NCBI GenBank assembly: GCA_964611195.1
Contig: CAZSXA010000043.1
Location: 1-14,203, forward strand
Reading direction: 5' to 3'
From: JADLGL01 sp964611195
Lineage (GTDB): Bacteria > Pseudomonadota > Alphaproteobacteria > Rhizobiales > Kaistiaceae
DNA length: 14,203 nt
Part shown: piece after piece, positions 7,231-13,651 of the stretch
How positions within the stretch are numbered: position 1 is the first letter of the stretch
Layout: each line of letters starts with the position of its first letter
The notes under the pieces: model-generated
Told to the model about the DNA's origin: nothing
Database searches by the model: none
Seen by the model: only the letters and a program-made list of their open reading frames with translations
Position numbers and translations under genes: made by a program

Positions 7231-7560
7231 ATGACCTACTTCTATCTCGCCGCCGCCATCGTTTGTGAAGTGGCGGCGCCCAGCTTCCTCAAGATGTCGG
7301 ACGGCATGACGCGGGTCGGCCCGTCGATCGGGGTCGCGATCGGCTACGCCGTAGCGTTCTACTTCCTTTCGCTCACGCTGCGGACAGTCCCGGTCGGCAT
7401 TGCCTATGCGATCTGGGCGGGGGCGGGCGTCGTCCTGATTACGCTGGTCGGCGTCTTCGCGTTCCGCCAGGCCCTCGACATGGCGGCCGTGGTCGGCATG
7501 CTGCTGATCGTCACCGGCGTTGCCGTGATCTACCTGTTTTCGAAGACTGCCACACACTGA
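7231..7560 (+). CDS. SMR-family small multidrug-resistance-type transporter
   Basis: A 109-residue integral inner-membrane protein of the small multidrug resistance family, which works as an antiparallel dimer exchanging protons for cationic drugs, quaternary ammonium compounds or guanidinium. Four hydrophobic helices are evident at about 3-20, 33-50, 56-76 and 84-103. The essential membrane glutamate is E13, with Y59 and W62 in the third helix matching EmrE Y60 and W63 with a one-residue offset; KMSDGMTR after helix 1 is the family loop. The start at 7231 is supported by AGGAG (7219-7223) 7 nt upstream. It is divergent from xthA and followed 16 nt later by the OsmC gene. Substrate (drug versus guanidinium) cannot be settled from sequence, and the single gene suggests a homodimer rather than a paired system. 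Confidence 0.93.
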   Translation: MTYFYLAAAIVCEVAAPSFLKMSDGMTRVGPSIGVAIGYAVAFYFLSLTLRTVPVGIAYAIWAGAGVVLITLVGVFAFRQALDMAAVVGMLLIVTGVAVIYLFSKTATH

Positions 7561-7576
7561 ACCAAGGAGACTGACC

Positions 7577-7999
7577 ATGCCGGTTCGCACAGCCAATGCC
7601 CGCTGGGACGGAGCCCTTTCCGACGGCAACGGAACGATGCGCTTCGCCGATTATGCGGGGCCGTTCACTTTCGCCTCCCGCTTCGAGGAAGGCGAGGGCA
7701 CCAACCCTGAGGAACTGATCGGCGGCGCGATCGCCGGCTGCTATTCGATGGCGCTTTCCGGCGATCTCGGCGCGGCTGGCCACAGCCCCGCGGCGGTCGA
7801 GACCGAGGCCGAGGTCGAAGTGCGGCCTGACCCGGCCGGCGGCTTCTCGATCACCCGGATCCACCTGAAGACCACGGCCACAGTGCCCGGAATCGCGGAC
7901 GATGAGTTTCAGCAGATCGCCGTGGGGACGAAATCCGGCTGCCCGGTATCGAAGGCGCTGGCTTCGGTGCCGATCACACTCGAGGCGAAACTCACCTAA
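7577..7999 (+). CDS. OsmC-family thiol peroxidase-like protein
   Basis: A 140-residue OsmC/Ohr-superfamily protein of the OsmC branch. Such proteins reduce organic or fatty-acid hydroperoxides with a pair of cysteines that form a disulfide. Both are present: C55 in GGAIAGCYSMALS and C122 in TKSGCPVSKAL. The N-terminal ARWDGALSDGNGTM and the segment EEGEGTNPEELIGGA are also typical. A strong AAGGAG (7564-7569) precedes the ATG by 7 nt. It lies 16 nt after the SMR gene, probably in one transcript, so exporter and detoxification enzyme may be expressed together; that functional link is inference. Its TAA overlaps the last codon of a decayed minus-strand gene (see 7996-8157). Confidence 0.92.
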   Translation: MPVRTANARWDGALSDGNGTMRFADYAGPFTFASRFEEGEGTNPEELIGGAIAGCYSMALSGDLGAAGHSPAAVETEAEVEVRPDPAGGFSITRIHLKTTATVPGIADDEFQQIAVGTKSGCPVSKALASVPITLEAKLT

Positions 8000-8157
8000 C
8001 GGGAGGCTGCACGGCGCTCCGCGATCGCGATGAGGTTGCCGGCCGGACCGTCGAGGAAACGCCTTCGCTCCTCGACGCCGGCCGAGCCGCCGGCGTCGTC
8101 GCGATTCTGCTCCGAAAAACTTGGCCTTGAGCGCGATCTGGTGCGGGCCGACGCCGT
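7996..8157 (-). pseudogene. Possible frameshifted relic of a VOC/glyoxalase-like gene
   Basis: The 158-bp gap between OsmC and erpA has no intact gene, but on the minus strand one frame ends in RRFLDGPAGNLIAIAERR and then reaches a stop at 7996-7998. The D-x-PAGNLI pattern is like the last strand of VOC-family proteins. Nearer erpA, in another minus-strand frame, GVGPHQIALKAKFF resembles a first VOC strand (the usual pattern is H-x-I/A-L-K/R-V). Together they suggest a gene that lost most of its middle and gained a frameshift. There is no start codon or ribosome-binding site, and the match is short, so chance resemblance is a serious alternative. Confidence 0.35.
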
Positions 8158-8517
8158 TTAAATCGAGAAGCTGGTGCCGCAGCCGCAGGAGGCCGTCGCG
8201 AGCGGGTTGTTGACCTGCAACGCCTCGCCCATCAGATCGTCGGTGAGGACGATCTCGGAGCCGAGCATGTAGGGGAGCGAGATCGGATCGACGACAACGA
8301 CGGCGCCAGCCTGTTTCACCACGACGTCGTCGGCCTCGACGTGGTCGACGAGGTCGAATCGGTACTGGAAGCCGGAGCAGCCGCCGCCCTCGACGGTCAC
8401 GCGGAACGCCTCGGTTCCATCGCCCTCGCCAATGAGCCGAGCGATCCGTTCTGCGGCGCGCTCACTCACCTTGACAGGTGCTTCGGCGTCGGTCCTGTCG
8501 AGCGTTGTGGTCGTCAT
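8158..8517 (-). CDS. erpA: ErpA/IscA-type iron-sulfur cluster assembly protein
   Basis: A 119-residue A-type carrier of the HesB/IscA/SufA/ErpA family, which receives iron-sulfur clusters and delivers them to target enzymes in the cytoplasm. All three conserved cysteines are present: C47 in VEGGGCSGFQY and C111 and C113 in the C-terminal SCGCGTSFSI. The SEIVLTDDLMGEALQVNNP segment is also family-typical. The single-gene context next to dgt rather than in an isc or suf cluster favours ErpA; IscA is the alternative name, and the two cannot be separated securely by eye. The ATG at 8517 has an excellent GGAGGTGA Shine-Dalgarno a few nt upstream and a good promoter at 8554-8582. IlvD in the same window is a possible client of such a carrier. 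Confidence 0.9.
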   Translation of the reverse strand: MTTTTLDRTDAEAPVKVSERAAERIARLIGEGDGTEAFRVTVEGGGCSGFQYRFDLVDHVEADDVVVKQAGAVVVVDPISLPYMLGSEIVLTDDLMGEALQVNNPLATASCGCGTSFSI

Positions 8518-8553
8518 TGTCTCACCTCCGCGTTGCGGGGGACATACCAGAAT

Positions 8554-8582
8554 CAGGTAGGCGCACCGCAATGGACTGTCAA
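8554..8582 (-). promoter_or_regulatory. Candidate sigma-70-type promoter of erpA
   Basis: On the minus strand TTGACA (8577-8582), a perfect -35 hexamer, is followed after 17 nt by TACCTG (8554-8559). In the alphaproteobacterial register this reads ATTGAC-N17-CTACCT, close to CTTGAC-N17-CTATAT. The predicted start would be near 8547, giving a leader of about 30 nt that carries the GGAGGTGA ribosome-binding site of erpA. The -35 box is part of the palindrome TCAATTGA (8579-8586). Confidence 0.6.
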
Positions 8583-8611
8583 TTGAACGCTTTGCGAGCG
8601 GTGAATCGAAG
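8583..8611 (+). promoter_or_regulatory. Weaker candidate promoter of dgt
   Basis: TTGAAC (8583-8588) and, 17 nt later, TCGAAG (8606-8611) form a plausible but imperfect -35/-10 pair. A start near 8618 would leave a leader of under 20 nt before the dgt GTG. The -35 box abuts the divergent erpA -35 box exactly. The -10 matches consensus at only about half its positions, so confidence is low. Confidence 0.3.
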
Positions 8612-8635
8612 GCGCAGCAACCACGGAACCCGGTC

Positions 8636-9805
8636 GTGAACTCCCCCTTGGCCTCCGACCCGGTATCCTCGCGCGGCCGGATGCATGCCGAGCCGCCGTC
8701 TGCCTGGCGCACCGACTTCCAGCGCGATCGCGACCGCATCATCCATGCGACCAGCTTCCGCCGCCTCAAGGGCAAGACCCAGGTCTTCCTCGCCGGCGAG
8801 GGCGATCACTACCGCACCCGGCTCACCCACACGCTGGAAGTGATGCAGATTGCGCGCTCGCTGGCCCGTGCCCTCGGCTTCAACGAGGATCTCACCGAGG
8901 CGATAGCGCTCGCCCATGATCTCGGCCATCCGCCTTTCGGCCATGCGGGGGAGCGCGCGCTCGACCGCATCATGGCGCCCTATGGCGGCTTCGATCACAA
9001 CATCCAAAGCCTGCGGGTCGTCACCCGCCTCGAGCATCGCTATCCCGGCTTCGACGGTCTCAACCTTACCTGGGAGACCCTTGAGGGCCTGACCAAGCAC
9101 AACGGCCCGGTCATTCGCACCGAGCATGATCGCCAAGACGTCCACGCCACGATCGCCGAGATCGACGCCTGGCGTAACCTCCGACTGACCGAAATGCCTG
9201 CCGGCGAGGCGCAATGCGCCGCGATCGCCGACGACATCGCCTACAACGCCCACGACCTCGATGACGGTTTGCGGTCGAAGCTACTGACCCTTGAGCGCCT
9301 CGACGGCGCGGAGCCATTGGCACGGTTCCGCGAGGGCGTCCTCGCCGATCATCCGGGCATTGGAGGCGACCGCGTCGTCCCTGAGATCGTGCGACGGCTG
9401 ATCGGCTGGCTGGTGGAGGATGTGATCGCCGAGAGCCGAAGGCAAATCGACGACCGGCGCATTACCTCGCCCGAAGCAATCCGGACCAGCGCCGATCCGG
9501 TCATCGCGTTCTCGGTGGATGTCGCCGGGGAGGAGCGCATCATCAAGCGCTTCCTCGACGCCGAACTCTATCGCAACCCGGCTGTCACCGCGGTCATGAG
9601 CGAGGCGGAAACCGTGATTGCGGAGCTGTTCCAGGCCTATTGGAGCGACGCGAACGCTCTGCCGGAATCCTGGCGCCCGCTGGCCCAGGAGGCCGGTGAT
9701 GACCGCCGCGCCCGCAAGATCGCAGACTTCCTCGCCGGCATGACCGATCGCTTTGCCCTTGCCGAGCACCGCCGTCTGTTTGACCGGTCGCCGGAATTCG
9801 GCTAG
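8636..9805 (+). CDS. dgt: dGTPase-like HD-domain triphosphohydrolase
   Basis: A 389-residue member of the deoxyguanosinetriphosphate triphosphohydrolase-like (dGTPase) HD family, which hydrolyses dNTPs to deoxynucleosides and triphosphate and so tunes dNTP pools. The N-terminal signature is clear: TDFQRDRDRIIHATSFRRLK (26-45), KTQVF, then GDHYRTRLTHTLEV. Metal ligands of the HD motif are H65, H94-D95 in LAHDLGHPPFGHAGE, and D199 or D200 in IADDIAYNAHDLDD. The GTG at 8636 is chosen because SDPVSSRGR aligns with the usual DPxxSRGR start and no upstream ATG, GTG or TTG is in frame nearby; no Shine-Dalgarno precedes it, and M16 is an alternative start. It diverges from erpA and is followed 45 nt later by argS. 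Substrate range cannot be read from sequence. Confidence 0.93.
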   Translation: MNSPLASDPVSSRGRMHAEPPSAWRTDFQRDRDRIIHATSFRRLKGKTQVFLAGEGDHYRTRLTHTLEVMQIARSLARALGFNEDLTEAIALAHDLGHPPFGHAGERALDRIMAPYGGFDHNIQSLRVVTRLEHRYPGFDGLNLTWETLEGLTKHNGPVIRTEHDRQDVHATIAEIDAWRNLRLTEMPAGEAQCAAIADDIAYNAHDLDDGLRSKLLTLERLDGAEPLARFREGVLADHPGIGGDRVVPEIVRRLIGWLVEDVIAESRRQIDDRRITSPEAIRTSADPVIAFSVDVAGEERIIKRFLDAELYRNPAVTAVMSEAETVIAELFQAYWSDANALPESWRPLAQEAGDDRRARKIADFLAGMTDRFALAEHRRLFDRSPEFG

Positions 9806-9850
9806 GCGCGGCGGCACATTTGGCCCCGAAAAGAGCGGCCCTCCGCCACA

Positions 9851-11620
9851 ATGAACGTCTTTGAGATCTTCGCCGAGCGGGTCGAGACCGCCGTCGGCCG
9901 TGCCCTGAGTGATCGCGGCGCGCTCGATTTGAGCCGCATTGTCGTCGAGCCTCCGCGCGATCCCACGCATGGCGAGCTCTCGACCAACGCCGCAATGGTC
10001 CTCGCCAAGCCGCTTGGCGCAAGGCCGCGCGACCTCGCCGATGCGATTGCCGCCGAACTCCGTGCCGACGGCGACGTCGCCGACGTCGAGATCGCCGGCC
10101 CCGGTTTCATCAATCTCACCCTCACCGACGCGTTCTGGCGGTCGTTTCTGGCCACCGTGATCGCGGCTGGTGCCAGATATGGCCGCAGCGATCGGGGCGG
10201 GGGCGAAAAGGTCAATGTCGAGTTCGTCTCGGCCAATCCGACCGGACCGCTCCATGTCGGCCATTGCCGCGGCGCGGTGCTCGGCGACGCGATTGCCGCG
10301 CTTCTGGAGGCGGCGGGTTTCGACGTCACACGCGAGTTCTATATCAACGATGCCGGGGCGCAGGTCGATGCGCTCGCCCGCTCGGCGTTCCTGCGCTACC
10401 GCGAGGCACTGGGCGAGGAGATCGGCGCGATCCCCGAAGGCCTCTACCCGGGCGACTATCTGAAGCCGGTCGGTGCGACGCTCGCCGAGCAGCACGGCCC
10501 GTCGCTCGTGTCGCTCCCTGAATCCGAGTGGCTGCCGGTCGTCCGCGACGCGGCGATCGATGCGATGCTCGACCTCATCCGCGCCGACCTCGCCGCCCTC
10601 AATGTCGGCCACGACGTGTTCTTCTCCGAGCGCTGGCTCTCGACGGGTGAGGTCGATCGCGTGTCAGAGGCGATGGAGGCGCTGCGTGACCGGCGTCTCG
10701 TCTATGTCGGACGCCTGCCGCCACCAAAGGGTCAGCCCAGCGAGGATTGGGAGGACCGCGAACAGACGCTGTTCCGCTCGACCGAATTCGGTGACGACAT
10801 CGACCGTCCGCTGATGAAGTCCGACGGCTCCTACACCTATTTCGCCGGCGACATCGCCTACCACTACAACAAGTATTTGCGCGGCTTCCGCCTGATGATC
10901 GATGTCCTCGGCGCCGATCACGGCGGCTACGTCAAGCGCCTCAAGGCTGCGGTGCAAGGCATGTCGGGCGGCGAGGCGGCGCTCGACGTGAAGATCTGTC
11001 AGTTGGTGAAGCTCTTCCGAGCGGGCGAACCGGTGAAGATGTCCAAGCGGGCAGGGGACTTCGTCACGCTGCGTGACGTCGTCGACGAGGTCGGGCCGGA
11101 CCCCGTCCGTTTCATGATGGTGTTCCGCAAGAGCGATGCACCGCTCGACTTCGACTTCGCCAGGGTCACCGAGCAGTCGAAGGACAATCCGGTCTTCTAC
11201 GTTCAGTACGCGCACGCCCGCGCCTGCTCGGTCTTTCGGCAGGCGGCGGAAGGCGACGTCGACCTCGCCGCGGCCTTTGCCGCTGACCTCGAGGCGGGCC
11301 GGGTCGACGCGGAATATGTCTCAGCCGTCACTGATCCCGGCGAGCGCGGCCTGCTGCGCCGGCTGGCCGACTATCCGCGCATCGTCGATTCGGCCGTCAC
11401 CTTTCACGAGCCTCATCGGATCGCATTCTACCTTTACGAACTCGCCTCCGATTTCCATGTTCAGTGGAATCGCGGCAAAGATGATCCGCAATTACGGTTC
11501 ATTAACCATGGTGAACCAAGCTTAACGAAGGCAAGACTCGGCCTCGTCCACGCGGTGCGTTTGGTGTTGTCCTCAGGCTTGGCTATTCTTGGAGTACAAG
11601 CACCTGAAGAAATGCGGTAA
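9851..11620 (+). CDS. argS: Arginyl-tRNA synthetase
   Basis: Complete 589-residue class I arginyl-tRNA synthetase, charging tRNA(Arg) with arginine. Domains in order: the N-terminal Arg-specific additional domain (about 1-110, ending in GPGFINLTL), the Rossmann catalytic core with the HIGH-type motif H135-V-G-H138 in ANPTGPLHVGHCRGAV, the KMSK loop at 396-400 (KMSKR), and the C-terminal DALR anticodon-binding helices (YLYELASDFHVQWN onward). Length is normal for the family. A Shine-Dalgarno is weak. Near the 3' end, codons around 11490-11530 include two TTA leucine codons, unlike the strongly GC-ending usage of the rest of the gene; this patch may carry a regulatory sequence for the next gene. 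It lies 45 nt after dgt and 69 nt before the SPOR gene. Confidence 0.97.
   Translation: MNVFEIFAERVETAVGRALSDRGALDLSRIVVEPPRDPTHGELSTNAAMVLAKPLGARPRDLADAIAAELRADGDVADVEIAGPGFINLTLTDAFWRSFLATVIAAGARYGRSDRGGGEKVNVEFVSANPTGPLHVGHCRGAVLGDAIAALLEAAGFDVTREFYINDAGAQVDALARSAFLRYREALGEEIGAIPEGLYPGDYLKPVGATLAEQHGPSLVSLPESEWLPVVRDAAIDAMLDLIRADLAALNVGHDVFFSERWLSTGEVDRVSEAMEALRDRRLVYVGRLPPPKGQPSEDWEDREQTLFRSTEFGDDIDRPLMKSDGSYTYFAGDIAYHYNKYLRGFRLMIDVLGADHGGYVKRLKAAVQGMSGGEAALDVKICQLVKLFRAGEPVKMSKRAGDFVTLRDVVDEVGPDPVRFMMVFRKSDAPLDFDFARVTEQSKDNPVFYVQYAHARACSVFRQAAEGDVDLAAAFAADLEAGRVDAEYVSAVTDPGERGLLRRLADYPRIVDSAVTFHEPHRIAFYLYELASDFHVQWNRGKDDPQLRFINHGEPSLTKARLGLVHAVRLVLSSGLAILGVQAPEEMR
11496..11526. promoter_or_regulatory. 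TTAA-rich palindromic patch at the end of argS
   Basis: Within the argS coding sequence GGTTCA (11496-11501) and TGAACC (11512-11517) form a perfect inverted repeat around TTAACCATGG, followed by CTTAACG (11521-11527). The words TTAACC and TTAAC resemble half-sites of CtrA, the alphaproteobacterial cell-cycle regulator (TTAA-N7-TTAA), but the two TTAA words here are 16 nt apart, so it is not a canonical full site. It lies about 40-70 nt upstream of a promoter-like sequence for the SPOR gene. Confidence 0.3.
11561..11589 (+). promoter_or_regulatory. Candidate promoter of the SPOR-domain gene inside argS
   Basis: TTGGTG (11561-11566) and TATTCT (11584-11589) are separated by 17 nt; in the alphaproteobacterial register the -10 reads CTATTC against CTATAT. 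A start near 11596 would give a leader of about 90 nt before the SPOR gene, including the hairpin at 11665-11680. It is an imperfect match, in a stretch of noticeably lower GC than its surroundings. Confidence 0.35.
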
Positions 11621-11664
11621 AGCATTGATGGAACCGCGAGGCGGATAAGGGGGTCCGGGGCGCC

Positions 11665-11680
11665 GGAGCCGGAAGGCTCC
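11665..11680 (+). other. Tetraloop hairpin in the SPOR gene leader
   Basis: GGAGCC-GGAA-GGCTCC is a perfect 6-bp stem with a GNRA-class GGAA tetraloop, ending 9 nt before the ATG at 11690. The only Shine-Dalgarno-like run (GGAAGG, 11671-11676) is in its loop and 3' arm, so the fold could limit ribosome access to the first ATG. No T-tract follows, so it is not an intrinsic terminator of argS. Confidence 0.35.
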
Positions 11681-11689
11681 ATCGAAACG

Positions 11690-13555
11690 ATGAACGAAAG
11701 ACACCCGATGACTGCTATGGCTCGCCCGACACCCAGGGGAAGCGAGACCGGCCCGGCCGAGGACGATCCGCTTGTGGAGTTGGCCCGCATCGTCTCCGGA
11801 CGAAGCGCCCCGCAGGAACCGCGGCGGACGGCCGCGGCCGAGGAAGCTGATTCCGTCACGTCCGAAGCCGACATCGCTCGCGATCTCGAGGCGGAGCTTC
11901 TGAGTGATCTGCAGGCGACCTTCGCTGCTGCGGGCGCTGAGGACATCGACGACACCAACGATCAGCCGCCGTTCCATGCGCCTGAGGAGTACGAGCCCGA
12001 GAGCTTCGGACCCGAGGGCGTCGGGCCGGAAGGCGAACCTGATCCATTCCCGTTCGAACACGAGGCACCGCCTGCCGCCCTTGATCCGTCGGCGGGGTCC
12101 TTCGACGACTCGCTCGGTGAAGACTATGGCATGACGCCGGAGGATTTCGGCGAGCCCGAGGCGCCTGCGCCCGCGCGCCAGCCGGATGCACCGCCGCGCG
12201 AATTCCCGGCCATGGCGCTCCGCGGCAATCGTGGTGGCCCGGCATTCGACCCGAACGCACTGGCAGCACCGCAGGTGCCGCGCGCCAGAAGCCACGGCGC
12301 CGGCGAGGCGGCCGCTCCGCGGCCTTCCCCGGTGCCGCCGCCGCAGCCGCCGGCTGCCGAACCCGAACACGAGTTCGAATCGTCGGACGCGAGCTTCGCC
12401 GCATCACCCGAGGCGATGACGCCGGAGATGATGGCGTATCAATACGATCCCGGCCTGGCGCAGCCCGAGCCCGATCTCGGAGAATCGGCCTATCTCGACG
12501 GTCCGGGGGCGATCGAGACGCCCGCACCGGAAGCACGGTCGAACGAGCCGCAGCGGCCGCCGGTGGCGCCGGTGCAGCGATCGCGTTCCCGCGATCCGCG
12601 CCTTGAGCGTGACCCCTACGGCAAGGCACGCGCACGGCGTTCGAATGGTCGCGCTTATGCAATCCTCGGCGTCTTCGTCGTGGCAGCGATCGGCGTTGCC
12701 GCCGTCCTGGTCCTTGGCGGCGGTGAGGCGACCAATGACGAACCTCCGCTGATCACCGCCGACGCCGGTCCCATCAGGGTCATGCCCGAAGCGGATGCCG
12801 GGGCCGGCGACGCTGCCGGCGCGGCGGTCTTTGACCGTGTCGATCCGGACGGTGCCGCGGCACCGGAGGAGAACCTCCTCGACGGCGCCGAGCCGGTTGC
12901 GGACCTTTCGGTCGCCCCCGAGGAGAACGACGGGATCACCCAGATGCTCGCCCAGAACGGCGAGGGCGGTCCGGCCGTGACCGAGCCGCGCATGGTTCGC
13001 ACGGTGACTGTGCTCCCCGATGGCCGGATCGTCGACTCAGAGGCCGCACCCGCGGACGGCGAGGTGCCGGCCGACGACTTGGCCGCAGAAGACGCTGCTG
13101 TCGACGATGCCGAAGCGCCTGATCTCGTCGCCAACGACGGAGCGGCCGGAGCTGCAGGCGCACCGGAAGCTGCCGATCCCGTCGAAGAGGCGGTTCCCGC
13201 CAATGACAACGGCGCGCCCGAAGTGGCCGATCCGGTCGAGGAGCCACAGCTTGTGGCCAATGCCGGAGCCAACATTCCGTCCGTCGGCGATCCGATCGCG
13301 CCCGGGTTCTACGTCCAGGTTTCCGCACAGGGTTCCGAGGCCGCCGCGCAGGATCAACTCGCCGATCTGAGGAGCCGCGCGCCGTCGCTGCTCGGCGACC
13401 GGTCTGCGGTCATTCAGCGCGCCGAACTCCCGCAGGGAACCTACTTCCGCCTGCAGTTCGGACCGCTCGGAGAGGCCGAAGCCAATCAGCTGCGTCAGAG
13501 CTTGGCGGCCGTCGGCATCGACTCCTTCGTCACCACGAACGGACGGCCTGATTGA
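11690..13555 (+). CDS. Single-pass SPOR-domain cell-envelope protein
   Basis: A 621-residue type II membrane protein. Residues 1-300 are an acidic, proline- and alanine-rich, probably disordered cytoplasmic region. A basic stretch (QRSRSRDPRLERD, then KARARRSNGR) precedes one transmembrane helix at about 322-343. The periplasmic part is a long acidic Ala/Asp/Glu/Pro linker containing a near-repeat (GAPEAADPVEE and GAPEVADPVEE), ending in a SPOR domain at about 539-621 (GFYVQVSAQ, then YFRLQFGPL and GIDSFV). SPOR domains bind septal peptidoglycan with denuded glycan strands, so a role at the division site is expected. SPOR proteins between argS and scpA are usual in rhizobia. ATG 11690 is used; ATG 11708 in frame is an alternative with a GAAAG at better spacing. 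The linker sequence is not conserved enough to name a gene. Confidence 0.9.
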   Translation: MNERHPMTAMARPTPRGSETGPAEDDPLVELARIVSGRSAPQEPRRTAAAEEADSVTSEADIARDLEAELLSDLQATFAAAGAEDIDDTNDQPPFHAPEEYEPESFGPEGVGPEGEPDPFPFEHEAPPAALDPSAGSFDDSLGEDYGMTPEDFGEPEAPAPARQPDAPPREFPAMALRGNRGGPAFDPNALAAPQVPRARSHGAGEAAAPRPSPVPPPQPPAAEPEHEFESSDASFAASPEAMTPEMMAYQYDPGLAQPEPDLGESAYLDGPGAIETPAPEARSNEPQRPPVAPVQRSRSRDPRLERDPYGKARARRSNGRAYAILGVFVVAAIGVAAVLVLGGGEATNDEPPLITADAGPIRVMPEADAGAGDAAGAAVFDRVDPDGAAAPEENLLDGAEPVADLSVAPEENDGITQMLAQNGEGGPAVTEPRMVRTVTVLPDGRIVDSEAAPADGEVPADDLAAEDAAVDDAEAPDLVANDGAAGAAGAPEAADPVEEAVPANDNGAPEVADPVEEPQLVANAGANIPSVGDPIAPGFYVQVSAQGSEAAAQDQLADLRSRAPSLLGDRSAVIQRAELPQGTYFRLQFGPLGEAEANQLRQSLAAVGIDSFVTTNGRPD

Positions 13556-13651
13556 ACAGCGGCAGACCATGAGTCGCCGCGGCGGTCGGTTGGCGGCATA
13601 ATCCGAGCGATTCGCGCGGATCGCGTCCGCGTGACGACACGGGGCAGGATC
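13556..13651 (+). other. Short gap between the SPOR gene and scpA
   Basis: These 96 nt hold no recognisable gene. A 10-codon ATG frame (13569-13601) has no ribosome-binding site and is not supported. No remnant of nagZ, the gene that often lies here in relatives, can be recognised in any frame. No terminator is seen, so read-through into scpA is likely. Confidence 0.5.

Noticed and set aside
7207..7629. Upstream extension of xthA by 141 codons
   Set aside because: The family begins at MRIATWNING, and the extension is only the antisense of the SMR gene and the OsmC start.
9806..9850. GGCGG...CCGCC and GGCC...GGCC pairings in the dgt-argS gap as a terminator
   Set aside because: Stems are short with long loops and there is no T-tract; simple GC richness explains them.
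9281..10612. A 443-codon minus-strand open frame crossing the dgt-argS boundary
   Set aside because: It is antisense to parts of two certain genes and shows no domain; continuing through the gap is expected by chance at this base composition.
13569..13601. A 10-codon ATG frame before scpA
   Set aside because: Too short, no ribosome-binding site, no similarity to known leader peptides.
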